Source: Trichobilharzia szidati (taxonomy: Eukaryota; Platyhelminthes; Trematoda; Strigeidida; Schistosomatidae). Taken from it: 64,000 bases of DNA. A program made the translations under genes and the position numbers. The notes under the pieces were generated by a model. That model worked only from the letters and a program-made list of their open reading frames with translations, was not told the DNA's origin and did not search any database. This document shows positions 10,384 to 20,735 of this stretch, piece after piece; position 1 is the first letter of the stretch; the number at the start of each line of letters is the position of its first letter. The stretch spans positions 85,263,256 to 85,327,255 of the forward strand of contig OX235271.1 of NCBI GenBank assembly GCA_944472155.2, read 5' to 3'.

Positions 10384-10545
10384 TATTGGTTTGCAGGGAT
10401 TTGAATGGTTACCGGATCGATCACGAGCTAACATCATTAGAAAACCTCACAGAATCGAGTGATTACTGATGAAGGATCCTAAACTAGGAAGAAACAGCTG
10501 TCCAGGACTCCCAAGACAATGGTTCCAATGATTCTCTAACTAAAT
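10384..10545 (+). mobile_element. Thr-HH fold-back fragment without tRNA head
   Basis: The left end matches the element's inverted terminal sequence (GGTTTGCAGGGATTTGAATG). The hammerhead-like part at 10463-10520 keeps TTACTGATGAAGGATCC and GAAACAGCTGTCC. The right end returns to CAATGATTCTCTAACT. The tRNA-like head is absent, as in the fold-back pieces at 39.1 and 42.6 kb. Confidence 0.6.
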
Positions 10546-10735
10546 TATATTAGACGGTTGGAGGCAATCGGAAGGAAGCCTTACTTGACCTAGGTTTTGT
10601 GCTAGTTGGTACTCACCATTCAGTAAGGCGTATCTGCAACCACATTGAAGGAACTCATATCCCTTCTGAGATTCGAACCCGTGTCGCCCAGTGAGAACTG
10701 CAGTCAGGGATGTTACCACTAAGCTATCCGGCCTC
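10546..10735 (-). mobile_element. Cys-HH head and hammerhead segment
   Basis: On the minus strand the head reads GGATAGCTTAGTGGTAACAT, then CTGACTGCAG (anticodon loop with GCA) and GGGTTCGAATC (B box): the clearest tRNA-Cys-like head in the window. The hammerhead-like part (10578-10635) has stem I strands GCCTTAC and GTAAGGC, but the core is degraded (AATGGTGA; AAAA for GAAA). Only the first half of the family unit is present. It abuts an opposite-oriented tail half at 10741. Confidence 0.75.
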
Positions 10736-10740
10736 GCGAT

Positions 10741-11985
10741 TGACCTCCTGTAGGACTGGCGAGCGCCAACTAGCACGAAACCTAGGTCTGGTAGGGATTC
10801 CTGCCGACTGCCTACAACCATCTAATATTATCAAATCAATATGCACCGTGATGGCGAGCCACCCAGAATGGTGGCCACATTGCGAACCTGAATTCAGTGG
10901 GCACCAAAGAAAGCACAGGAGTAAGACAAGGCTGCCTACTATCGCCAATGATTTTCTTGATTGCAGTAGACTGGATAATGCGACAGACAGCGGGCAATGA
11001 GGGAACAGGCATAAAATGGACTCACACAAAAAACTTTGAGGATCTGGACTTCGCCGATGATATATGTCTGATTTCCCACAAACTGGAAGATATGCAAGTG
11101 AAAAGCAACAAGTTGGCAGAAGAAGCATCCAGAGAAGATAGAACATCCTTCAGGTGAACATAGAGAAAACAGAGGTGATGAAGATTCCTGGGTAACACCA
11201 CCAGCAGCAACAATGACAACAGACAACAGTCAGCATAATTGGAAGGAACCTGAAAGAAACAACCTCTTTTACCTACCTACCTGGGAAGCATCGTTTCAAC
11301 TACAGGCCGACGGAACTGATGAAGATATCAAAGCAAGAATCGGAAAAGCAAGACAAGCTTTCACTACTCTCAAGTCTGTGTGGAGGTCAACAACACTCAC
11401 CATCAAAAATGAGATCCGGATTTTCAGCTCCAATGTGAAGTCAGTGCTACTCACTATACGGATCAGAGACTTGCATTGCGCATCATAAAGAGCATCTCAA
11501 ACAAACTACAACCCTTCATTAACAGTTGTCTTCGCTCAATACTCAAGATCAGATGGCCGGCCAGAAAAGATCAGCAACAGGGAGGGATCTGTGGGAGCGA
11601 ACCAACACAGCAGGAACCGATTGTGAAACAAATATGCAGGAAGAAATGGAGATGGATTGGCCATACTCTGAGGAAACAATCCATCAAGTGACATCACTAG
11701 ACAAGCCACTGCTCGAGTGGAACCCGAAAGGGAAGCGGCGAGTTGGTCGTCAGTGCAAGGATGACTTGGAGGAGGTCATGTGAAGAGGAGATGAAAACGT
11801 GTGGGCAGACTTGGAGCCAGGTGAAGACTCTAGCAGAGAACCGAACGCAGTGGAGATGCACGATTGAAACCCTATGTTCCTGTAGGAATTAAAGGATACA
11901 ATAATAATAATGATAATAATAATAATAGTAATAATAAAGAAAGGACTGGACACATCACACTAGTTACTGGTGTCCAATAAAAGGT
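10741..11985 (+). mobile_element. Cys-HH tail half, split by an RTE LINE
   Basis: Family sequence runs 10741-10913 (hammerhead-like GCCAACTAGCACGAAACC, CTAGGTC, then the tail). It is interrupted by the LINE at 10914-11935 and resumes at 11944 with GACTGGACACATCACACTAG, ending near 11985. An 8-bp duplication (AAAGAAAG, 10906-10913 and 11936-11943) marks the insertion, so this element is the older of the two. Confidence 0.8.
10914..11935 (+). mobile_element. RTE LINE insertion, 5'-truncated, with TSD
   Basis: The copy starts just before RT motif B (GVRQGCLLSP, 10921-10950), then VDWIMRQ, motif C FADD within EDLDFADDICLISHKLED (about 11038-11095), and KTEVMKIPG. The C-terminal zinc-knuckle-like region ends with CCCTATGTTCCTGTAGGAAT and an (ATA)n run. 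Two frameshifts, near 11155 and 11190, break the frame. It is flanked by an 8-bp duplication. Confidence 0.92.
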
Positions 11986-12689
11986 TCTCTAACTTTTGTC
12001 AGCTTGTTATCAATCCTGTAACAAATATTGAATAAGGTACAAGAATGAAATGGCAGTCTTCCTGCAACTTAGAAGAAATAATATTTCTTCACATCCACTC
12101 AGCAAAAAGAAGCAGAAATGCTTCAGAAGATTTAATTCTGTGGATTATATCAAAAGACGAATTTCTGAATGAATGAGTAAATAGGTAATTGAGTGGTTAC
12201 CGTCAATTTTTATTGACAGCGGAATCCTTCAAAAATAACACTTTTCTTTCATAGGTGTACTCAAAATTCTTCCAAGACTATAAAATCTGACGTGATTGTC
12301 AAAAAAAAAACACGACTGAAACACTTCATCACCTTTCATTATTTGTCTATCAATAATATAAGTAGTACTCCATCTGTTATGACCAAAAAACTCAAGTATA
12401 TCGGTTACAGTTCAGGAAACCGATAGATGAGTTCCGCTGTATAGTTTGCTAAACTATGGCAAGTTACGCGTGGTACAAAATTATATTCTAACAATATCAA
12501 AACAATGTGATAGAATCTATGGTACTGTTTAGTAATAATAATAACTTATGTTAAAATAAAAAACTATCTCAACAAATCTATGCAGTCCAAATGCTTCACA
12601 CATACAAAATACATGATGTACAACAAAATGCATTAACCTACCACAACAGTAAACTACCTGAGAATCAAGTTTCATCACAAACTAACTTC
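11986..12689. other. No feature recognised
   Basis: AT-rich DNA without a coding region or repeat that I can assign. A run of ten A lies near 12300. Confidence 0.5.
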
Positions 12690-13035
12690 GTTTGGAAAAG
12701 CACTGAAAACCGGGCAGTCCTAGACACATGTTTCGCCTTAGTCGGGGACTCTTCATCAGTAAATACCCACGGCCCCAACAGGGATTGAATCCAAGACCTT
12801 CAGTTTAAAAGGGAGCTTGTTGGTCATACGGCCAGTGGGATGGACTTCTGCTAATTTGCAGTGTATAGCACGACGGAAAACCAATGTCATCAGTAAATAT
12901 CTTTCCTCACGCTGAACTTGGTGGACCCTTCTAGCCACACCTTCTCACTAGAACTCCAGGTAACTTCATCCTTTACACGTTCACTAGTGGGTACTAGATT
13001 AATTTTCAAATGTTTACTTGCAGGGATTCGATCCC
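12690..13035 (-). mobile_element. Thr-HH element, near full length
   Basis: Minus-strand order: family 5' region (complement of 12880-13035, including CCACTAGTGAACG and TCTAGTGAGAAGG), tRNA-like head (12775-12840), then hammerhead-like segment at 12719-12768 (ACTGATGAAGAGTCCCC...AAGGCGAAACA). Box spacing follows the family, with GAAA retained. Confidence 0.65.
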
Positions 13036-13059
13036 AATTTTTAATGCTTCATTTTGCTG

Positions 13060-13365
13060 TTTTATGACGTCAGAATGTTGGAAATAATGTGCAGTTTAAC
13101 GATTGCGATACTCACGGATGATAATGGATAGTGGTCGCACTATATGTCGCGAAGTGGCAGAACTTACATTTCATGGCTAATGGATACCGTCCTAGGGAGT
13201 AAATGGTCTACGAGCTCACCTTGTAGCCTGAAGACTCAGGGTTCAGTCTCTGGAGAGGTCATCGTGTTTAGTACTGCAGTACTCCTCATTTTTCAGTGGT
13301 TCTCTAATTGAAGTCACTTCGTGATCAAGCCTGAAGTCAATCAAATCCCTGCAAACGGATACTTG
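13060..13365 (+). mobile_element. Thr-HH element lacking its hammerhead core
   Basis: The family 5' region, including GGATAGTGGTCGCACTATAT, is followed by a tRNA-like head (13205-13255, CTCACCTTGTAGCC). Where other copies have the ribozyme fold, only GTACTGCAGTAC remains (13271-13282): the two stem I strands fused together. The usual 3' end (AATCCCTGCAAACGGATACTTG) follows. Confidence 0.7.
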
Positions 13366-13613
13366 AAAGTGTATGTCAGAATCAAAGAGAGCACTACCGA
13401 ATTCTCAGTCACACAAGAACACATTATTATCAACAGTCCACCATCATACATCAGAAAAGTAAAACATTGAAAACAAAGACAAATAATAAGGACTGAGTTA
13501 AAAGAAGATATGTAGATGTTAGAGCGATAATATACAGGTCAGTGGGAAACGAATGTGATTAGGAAATTAGTTGAAATATTCAAATAAATATAAATATTGT
13601 TATCAGATTCTTC

Positions 13614-13841
13614 GTGCGTCGGTGGCAGAGCGGTTAGGACACTCGCCGACCATGCACATGGTCCGGGGTTCGATCCCCGGCCACAGACGCACTCCTTTAC
13701 CTCGCTAAGCCAGAACTAAAAGCTGGCGAAGAGGAAAGGTTAGGCATGAGGCTAGCAACCTCATCCTGTAAAGTAACTCAAACTTCAAGCCTCTAGCTTG
13801 AAGCCCTATGTTCCCTAGGGAACGTGAAGGAATAAAAAAAA
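13614..13841 (+). mobile_element. SINE-B insertion with 12-bp TSD
   Basis: tRNA-like head at 13616-13690 (GTGGCAGAGCGGTTAGGACA; GGGGTTCGATCCCC). The body holds GGCATGAGGCTAGCAACCTC and resembles the RTE leader. The 3' tail CTTGAAGCCCTATGTTCCCT (from about 13797) is shared with the RTE LINE and ends in AAAAAAAA. The perfect duplication ATCAGATTCTTC (13602-13613 and 13842-13853) shows retrotransposition and a relatively young age. Confidence 0.92.
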
Positions 13842-14141
13842 ATCAGATTCTTCATGGACAGGTTTCCAGATCAATTATTCTGCCAAACCACCTGTTTTGT
13901 TAAACAATTAGGACGCAATTTCAGATTGTTCTCAACAGTTTATAAAGATAATTAAGAAATAACTTATGCTTCGATAAAAGGTAATACAAGAAGATATGTA
14001 AGTAGCGATCCTAGTAATCTAGAGTTGATCATATTTTTGTCCCAATATGACTAGTGTTTACAAAATGATTACCGAAGTCCAACCAAAATCTCAACAACTT
14101 GACTCAAAAAAATCAGTTATGCAAAAATAGTCACTGAGATA

Positions 14142-14378
14142 CTTATTTTTACTCCTGTTCGTTCCCAGTGGAACATAGGGCTTCAAGCTAGAGGCTCGAA
14201 GTTTCGGTAGCAGTGGTGTTGTTTTTACGGGATGGGGTTACTAGCCTCATGCCCAACCTTCCCTCTTTCAACCAGTCTTATTACTGGCTTAGCTAGGTAA
14301 AGGGGTGAGTCAGCAGGATCGAACCCCGGACCATCTGCGTGGTCGGCAAGCATTCTACCTCTGTGCTACCGATGCACC
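14142..14378 (-). mobile_element. SINE-B insertion with 13-bp TSD
   Basis: A minus-strand copy with a complete head (complement of about 14305-14377, GGGGTTCGATCC), a body with GGCATGAGGCTAGTAACCCC, and a tail with CTTGAAGCCCTATGTTCCAC. The target duplication AGTCACTGAGATA is perfect at 14129-14141 and 14379-14391. It lies 290 bp from the opposite-oriented SINE-B at 13.6 kb. Confidence 0.92.
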
Positions 14379-14391
14379 AGTCACTGAGATA

Positions 14392-15990
14392 AGGACGATT
14401 GTAATGCTGGCAAGACCGTCTCTTACTCCGGTGACTATTCATTTTGTACTCACCGTCTGTGATAAATATGAAAGAAATCAGACTAGGTAATAACATCATA
14501 GTAGCTATAAAATCACCAATGTATCAAAGAAAAGAAGAGACGTTCAGCAAAGCGTTATTCTTTTCAGCGATATAATTGCCAAGCTGTCGGCTACACTCAG
14601 CTTTTAAAGTATCATTGAACATTTATCTTCATAGTTTTACAAAGACGAACGAAGATCCCACTGTAGCTTTGTTCTGGAAGACCTAACTGATTCTGGATAC
14701 CAGGCGAATTTGCAAACCGAATTCAGAGTTACCTGCAGACACATGGAATTCTTGCGAAGATGCATGAACCAAGTGACTTCAAACCTCAACAGGTATGGTA
14801 ATCTGCAGGTTTAATCCTGAACTGTTTATTCAATAACTGAAATTACAATGAACTTAATCCATTTCGAATTTTATATCCCAACTTGACCGTCTTTCAACTT
14901 TATGTAGGATCTACTAAATCCTTTCGATTATATTAAGTCCCTCAGTTCACTTATTTATTCTATTTTCTTTTTTGCTGAATCAGTATCTTCTGTATCTACA
15001 ACTTCAATAATACATCTTTGAAAACATTCCTTTTTATTAATGTACTGTACCTATGTGATTGTACAGCTTAAGAATGATATCAGCGAAAAGATAAACTCTT
15101 CAATGAACGTGTCTTGTTTTAGACTATATCAGAGATGCTAATTTATGACGTTGAGCAGGTTTTTATAAGAGCTTAACAGCATTGTGGTGCGTACTGATCC
15201 ATCTTAACGCGTAGTGACTATATTTTTTATGATGTGTGAATATATATTTTATCAAAAAGTGTTATTTAGAAGATTGTATATAAAACTATGCTAACTGAAA
15301 AACTTTACTTTATAGAATGAACTTAAGAAGTGGGAAAAGCGCTCTGGTGACCTCCCTAGATCACGAGGACACCTAACTTTTCATCCAGTAAATTGAGTGA
15401 AATTTACTCCAATTCACATTGTTTTCAATGATTCAATTATCTCCCCTTAATCAGAACTTGTTTTCACGCTTATTTTTAAGTAGGTTTTAATTATACTACT
15501 GGGAATTTATCGAAGGAAATGAAGAAAAAAATATCATGAGGATTCGAAGAGTTTTCCTAAATAAGGCATTGTTATACACTCCCCCAAACAAGGAGTAGAC
15601 ATTTCGCAACAGAATATGCGCAGAATTCTACGCTTTGTATGGAAATTGTTCAGAATAAGGGTGCTATTATTGTTATTGCATTTTAGTGACGTTTGCATAA
15701 GAATTGATAACCATAAATGTTTTTCTGAAAGTTACTAGACTAGAGTGTTAGAAGTTAGAATCCTATCACCTAAGAATTATAGCTTCATATACTTTGTGGT
15801 ATACCACGATAGCCATCCGGATTAATTGTGAAGCATTTTTCTTGAGTGGACCCTTCAAACCACATTGTGTGACTAGAACTTCAGGAAATTTAACGATTAA
15901 TTAGTTGGGAATGTGTGGTACATAGACATTGAGCGGTTCTATCAAAAGAGAAAGCACAATAGACGGATATAACTCTAGTATAAGGAGTCA
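14392..15990. other. Mostly unannotated; possible PLE-type end near 15 kb
   Basis: No coding region was recognised. At about 15055-15115 the string TGATTGTACAGCTTAAGAATG...GCGAAAAGATAAACTCTTC resembles the outer end of the fold-back insertion at 38.6 kb (GATTGTACAGCTTGATAATA...GAAAAGAGTCTCTTC). It may be an old copy of the same retroelement end. Confidence 0.35.
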
Positions 15991-16004
15991 ATAAATACTC
16001 TTGA

Positions 16005-16570
16005 CGATTGATCCTGAACTCACTTCAGTTAGAGAAACATTGAAAACCAGTATTGGAGTACTGGACAGATATTTTGTCCTAATATTTGACTCTTCAGTGG
16101 TATGCACTGATGACCCTATCAGTGATCAAACCCAGGACCTTCAGTTTACAAAGCCAGCTCACTGACGATTCAGGCACTGGTACGGAATTCTATGGTCCAT
16201 CAATTCTAATTCCTACCAATTCACGATATATAGCGCGACCAACAGCGAATGTCAATGGGTTGTATTTGTCGTCACATCCAAGTTGGTGAACTTCGTTGGT
16301 CACAACAACTTACTATAACCAGTCACTAGTGACTACTAGATTAATTTTCAAGTGATGTTCTACACGGATTTGATCGACTTAAAGGTTGACTAACAATTGA
16401 TTTCAGATAGAGAACCACTGAAAACCAGTACTGGAGTACTGCCCAGCAGTTTTGTCCTTGCTTGGAACTCTTCACCGGAACGTGCTGTTTACGTCACCAG
16501 AGATTTAACCCAAAACCTTCAGGCTACAAGGTGAGACTGTTGACCACTCAACCACTGGGACAGAAAAACA
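16005..16570 (-). mobile_element. Tandem dimer of Thr-HH units
   Basis: Two direct minus-strand units lie head-to-tail. Their hammerhead-like segments are at 16055-16106 and 16435-16485, about 380 bp apart. Between them is a full unit: tRNA-like head, then the 5' region with CTAGTAGTCACTAGTGACTG. The first segment keeps CTGAAGA but has AAAA for GAAA. The second has GGTGAAGA and AAAA. Both are inactive by base content. The ~380-bp period defines the unit length. Confidence 0.75.
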
Positions 16571-17190
16571 GTCCAGTTTTCTGTAGACAAATAGAAATTT
16601 TCGTTTAACATTCTTCAGCATACTGAGAACTACGGACTCTATGGTGAAGATTAGGTGAGTGTATCTCCTTTACAATTTCTTTTTAAATATTAAGGATTTG
16701 CAGAAAAAATAATTTCCCCTCTTATATATTCACAGTTATTTTTTCCTGAAAATCTCTCTGATTCTCACATTGATTTTCTCTTTCCTGTCTGGCTGAAACT
16801 GAGACAAAGTAAATAAGTGGAATAGTTTCGCCTTTATGATGTCTTATCTTACTGTCTAGTATTTTTGTTACATTGACAGATTCAAGCAATACTACTTATT
16901 ACTTCCCTTTTATTCATTCTATCTACCTTTCAAAGTTGATTTCTTTTTGCGATAAAGTATCCAATGTATTCATATTTAGAAGAGCTGTTTTTTAACGCAC
17001 TACTCAAAAAGGGAGTGTTTTGAGTGTATAGGGTATATGGTTTCAACCCAGGTAGCTGTCCAGAATTCATTTCTGTTAGTAGTGCGATATTATTCCCTTG
17101 GGCTGCTAAAGATTCAGCAGTGCATCGTCATTTCTATGTTCTCTGCAATCTTTCTACCCTGGCTCCATGACTGTCCTCACAAGATTTTCT
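16571..17190. other. No feature recognised
   Basis: AT-rich DNA. A plus-strand open frame at 17037-17279 runs into the SINE-A head and has no independent support. Confidence 0.5.
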
Positions 17191-17400
17191 GCGTCGGTGG
17201 CACAGTGGTTAGGACTCTCGCCGACCATACACATGGTCCGGGGTTCGATCCCCTGCCGGCGCACACCCGATATCTATGATCGGCCTGCAAAATTTGGGCT
17301 ACCGATATCCATGCTGAAAGTTCCATACTTGTACTGAAAATACGGTGTGGAATCAAGCTGTAAATCAAAATAAAATAATAAATAAATAAAAATACATGGC
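17191..17400 (+). mobile_element. SINE-A copy
   Basis: The head at 17191-17263 starts GCGTCGG and ends CCGGCGC, giving seven pairs with one wobble. The A box GTGGCACAGTGGTTAGGACT and B box GGGGTTCGATCCCC are both intact. The body contains TATCTATGATCGGCCTGCAA. The 3' hairpin pairs TTCCATAC with GTGTGGAA, followed by an A/T-rich tail with AAATA units. Confidence 0.88.
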
Positions 17401-18435
17401 ATTTTTGGGCCTACGTCCAACTGGTCGTTTCCCATTCAGGTTTCACTTGAGAGTCTATGTAGCGTGTGGTCTCATTCAGTGACCTTCTCAGAAAATCCCT
17501 AGTGTATCTTAATTTCTTGGTTGATTCATCGCTAGAGTTCTTTGTCGCTCACCACTTCCTACCAGACATCTAAACATTTATTTTAGACGGATGTCTGTCC
17601 CGCTTTTCTGATCCCTTCTTGTCTGTCTCCGACATCCTCATTTGTGTCACCGCGTATCGTGAAGGTGATGCTACCTAGCCAGTTAAGTGGAAGATATGAT
17701 TTCCTTTAGATTTCTACCACTGGTGGTGATGAATGCTATTTTGTTGTTGGCGGTGAGATTGCAACGAAAATGTTTGGATAATCTTACCATAATATTTTTA
17801 CTTATTCTACATTTCAACTAACTTTGTAATCATTATCCTTTTTCTATTAGACTGCAAATCCTTATCCCGACGTTTACATATCACATGTAGGTTTGATCCT
17901 TATTATTTGTCTTTGTCTGTAATTTTACTACTTCTCTTTATGGCTGTGTCTACATTGATAGTGTACTGTTTCTCAATGTGATTTAATTTGAGTGAAGTCA
18001 AGGTCATTCCGGTCCTGGACTGTCCGGACAGAGTTTTGATCCTACCTTGTTGGGAATATTCTACTTGATTCCTGGGTACTTATTACAGTTGAATTTAGGC
18101 TATCTAATTTCTCTTCTGCGGTCGTCGTTTTGTACCAGAAACTTATCTGAACCGTATGGCTAACTAACGTCCCTGTTGAGGTAATTTTGAGTTTTTGATT
18201 TCGTTATTACTGAATAGAACCACGTGGATCTATCAACGAATAATCGTCTTTTTTGCTGTCTTTGGGGTGCTTTGTGACTGCGTGTGTCTCAGGGAAGTTT
18301 TTCAGCAATACGGTTAGAAGCAGAGATCGGTTTTCTCTATTCAGACCATAACGAGTTGGTTTTGGTCGTAAGATAGGTATCTCTATCACGTCTGACTTCT
18401 CTGTGTTCACCTGAAGTTATATCCTGTTACTAGAG
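17401..18435 (-). mobile_element. Scattered old RTE LINE pieces
   Basis: At 17410-17790 the minus strand preserves the C-terminal LINE region (complement of CGTCCAACTGGTCGTTTCCC and neighbours). At 18215-18425 a frame reads VNTEKSDVIEIPILRPK, which resembles RT motif D (VNIEKTEVMKIPG). The ~400 bp between is not recognisable. The copy is much older than the 9-12 kb ones, or it represents a divergent subfamily. Confidence 0.5.
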
Positions 18436-18699
18436 ACTTCGATATCATTCATACGTAAAGTAGTCACATTAATAAAATACTGAACATTTGGTTTCTTAGT
18501 ATTTTAGAATTAAGAAATATTATAAGAATAGGAAAGAATCATGTCCTGCGAAAAATATTCCACTGTTAAAGTATACGTCTAAAGTTTTGTTGGAAATGAG
18601 TTTTTCTTATGGTATTTCGATAGTCTAAATAAGCGTCAAATAGATTCATTCTTATGATAGAGAAGATTTGTAGTCCAGGTGGATGATTTTGATGTAGTT

Positions 18700-19600
18700 T
18701 ATAGAAAATCAACTCACACAGATCAAATACTCAATACAAACACTATTCAAGGGGGCCAGGACTCATTGCAGCACTCCTACCTTAAGGAAAATTGGAGAAA
18801 GATATCTCATGGACGTATTCCAAAAGAATGGATATCCACGGAACTTCAATAAAAGACATCTACTCCCAAGTCAACCAGCGAACCAAATCAAAGGCCCCCA
18901 AGGAAAGCACAAAGAAAATCGCCCTACCATATATAAAAGACATCTCAGAAATCACCTTAAGGAATTGATGTCGCACAAAAACCAACAAAATCACTTCACT
19001 CAGCTCTATGTCAACCAAAAAACTGAACAATGAAAGAAGATAAAACCAACATCATTACAAAATAGTTGCAGAGACTGCGGAAAACATTACATTGGCCAAA
19101 GTGGACATCCCCTTCCTCTTCGTATCCATGATCATAAACTAGCCGTCAAAAGACATGACATCCACTCCCTCATATCACTACATGCAGACAACCACGAACA
19201 TCAATTCGACTGGGATAACGTTCAGATACTAAACAGAGAAAACATCAAGAATGCTAGAGAATTTTTAGAAGTCTGGTATTCCAGTGAATCGTCAATCAAT
19301 AGACACATTGATATAGACAAAATTTACCAATCGATAAGAAGGAAATCTCACACACAAAGGATCAAGGAAGCAATCAGTACCAATACAAGTAGCCTAGATG
19401 GTGTGAAAACACACAAAAACAACCAATCACGTTCAAGGTCACCCACCAGGAGAGATGACCAATAAACTCGTGAAGAAGTTTAAAAGCTCACTTCAAAATG
19501 AAGTATGCGCTGAAGATGTTGCCTAGTGGTAGGGCGATGAAAGCTTTGCAAATAAACCATCCAGCTCAGAGAACACAACCACATGAAAAGATCCATTCTT
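18700..19600 (+). pseudogene. PLE C-terminus with open GIY-YIG endonuclease frame
   Basis: A frame open from about 19030 to the TAA at 19463 encodes a GIY-YIG domain. CRDCGKHYIGQSGHP (19067-19111) carries the Y-I-G signature, and downstream come HEHQFDWDNVQILNREN (H and DN positions) and WYSSESSINRHIDIDKI (E and N/R positions). The tail is basic, RSRSPTRRDDQ. Upstream sequence (18700-19020) encodes PLE linker-like pieces broken by stops. After the stop, 19508-19545 reads GCTGAAGATGTTGCC...GGGCGATGAAAGC, a hammerhead-like string. A PLE would nick target DNA with this domain; the copy lacks an intact RT. Confidence 0.85.
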
Positions 19601-19619
19601 AGAATTGTGATCTCTAATA

Positions 19620-20320
19620 GTTAATTAGGATGAGTAATCAATTCAGTATATGATGACAAGGTATTCGAATTACAGTTTTTCTTTTGTGTTGTGAAAACTT
19701 TTCTCTAGACTTCTTGATATGTTCTATACAAAGAAAAAGAAAGTATTAATAATTAGTACTTGTGTGCATAACGATTGCATGCTAGATTCAAGTCTTACTG
19801 GGAACGTCACTACTCATTGACGAGTTTCAAAATAGGATAGAACTCTAGTCCTAAACTCCAGCGATAGCCATACCACTAAAAATAGCAACTTTCAGTTAGT
19901 AATCATGCTGATATCGAGAGGTTTTTGTACACTGGATGCGGACAAGCAGAAAGTTACAGATGATACCATTGTATCGTGCATTATGGATTTCATTACTAGG
20001 CTTCATCAACTAAAGCAGATCTGGTGTTATATTTTAATAATTTATTCATATTTTTCATTTGTTCTTTACAAAGAAGTATTGCTGTTTTTAGAAATAAACA
20101 AGTTGACTGCACTTTTATAGTATTATTATTATATTATTGTACGTTGTACAAATTCTGTTAAATCAAAAAGAATTCCATTTATTAGAACAACTTTGTACTT
20201 CACCTTTTGTGTTTATCTTGTGTTCTTGTCAGATTGAGAGAATTCAAGTGCATTCTTTTGTTAAGTATAATTCATTAATAATGTATAATTGTTTTCAATC
20301 GAGCATGAAGTAATTTAGAA
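19620..20320. other. No feature recognised
   Basis: AT-rich DNA. The 71-codon frame at 19905-20120 is hydrophobic and low-complexity, with no domain that I recognise. Confidence 0.5.
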
Positions 20321-20324
20321 AGTG

Positions 20325-20490
20325 CTTCAATTCACTGGGGTAAAGTGCTGTAGACATTTATAAACCTGATTCATCAACAGCAGTTATGTGATGATGCCAC
20401 ATACACACGAAGTGATTCACAGTGGAAAACTCATTGAAGCCTTGGAAGTGAATACTACAAGAGTAAGGCAAGGGTACTCTTAAGAACTCC
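20325..20490 (+). mobile_element. RTE LINE RT fragment, old
   Basis: The plus strand encodes HTKVIHSGKLIEALEVNT followed by RVRQGY. This matches the RT segment before motif B (compare NGKLTESFEVNIGVRQ in the copy at 28.1 kb). Stops interrupt it and no tail is present. Confidence 0.6.
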
Positions 20491-20631
20491 AGGAAGACTA
20501 CCCTTTCGTCACTAGTCAAGTTAGTTTGTTCAACTAAATTCACGTATTCTTATCCTTTGATTTAACACTGGAAGATAAATATAGCTATTTAACATTCAAG
20601 AATTAGTTTGTAGGAATTCTACTTGTTTCCG

Positions 20632-20735
20632 GTTAGACGACGGATTAAAATCAGTTAGAGAACTAGACAGCTATTTCGTCCCAGTTTGAGACTCATCGGC
20701 AGTACTCATCCACTGGGGTTTCGAACCCATTTTAA
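20632..20735 (-). mobile_element. Thr-HH fragment with hammerhead-like fold
   Basis: The minus-strand segment 20661-20708 reads GAGTACTG, CCGATGA, a five-pair stem II (GTCTC/GGGAC, one G-T) and GAAA, then TAGCTGTC. All elements are in order, but the core U4 position is C. Part of the tRNA B box (GGGTTCGAAACCC) is at 20716-20728. Confidence 0.65.

Noticed and set aside
16005..16570. Tandem units considered as a CRISPR-like or satellite array
   Set aside because: Only two diverged units of about 380 bp with internal tRNA-like and ribozyme-like parts. There is no short repeat-spacer pattern, and the setting is eukaryotic.
17191..17263. Possible functional tRNA gene (A box, B box, acceptor stem)
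   Set aside because: The same head occurs in several copies, always fused to the same body and A-rich end, and the anticodon loop is short. This fits a SINE head, not a tRNA gene.
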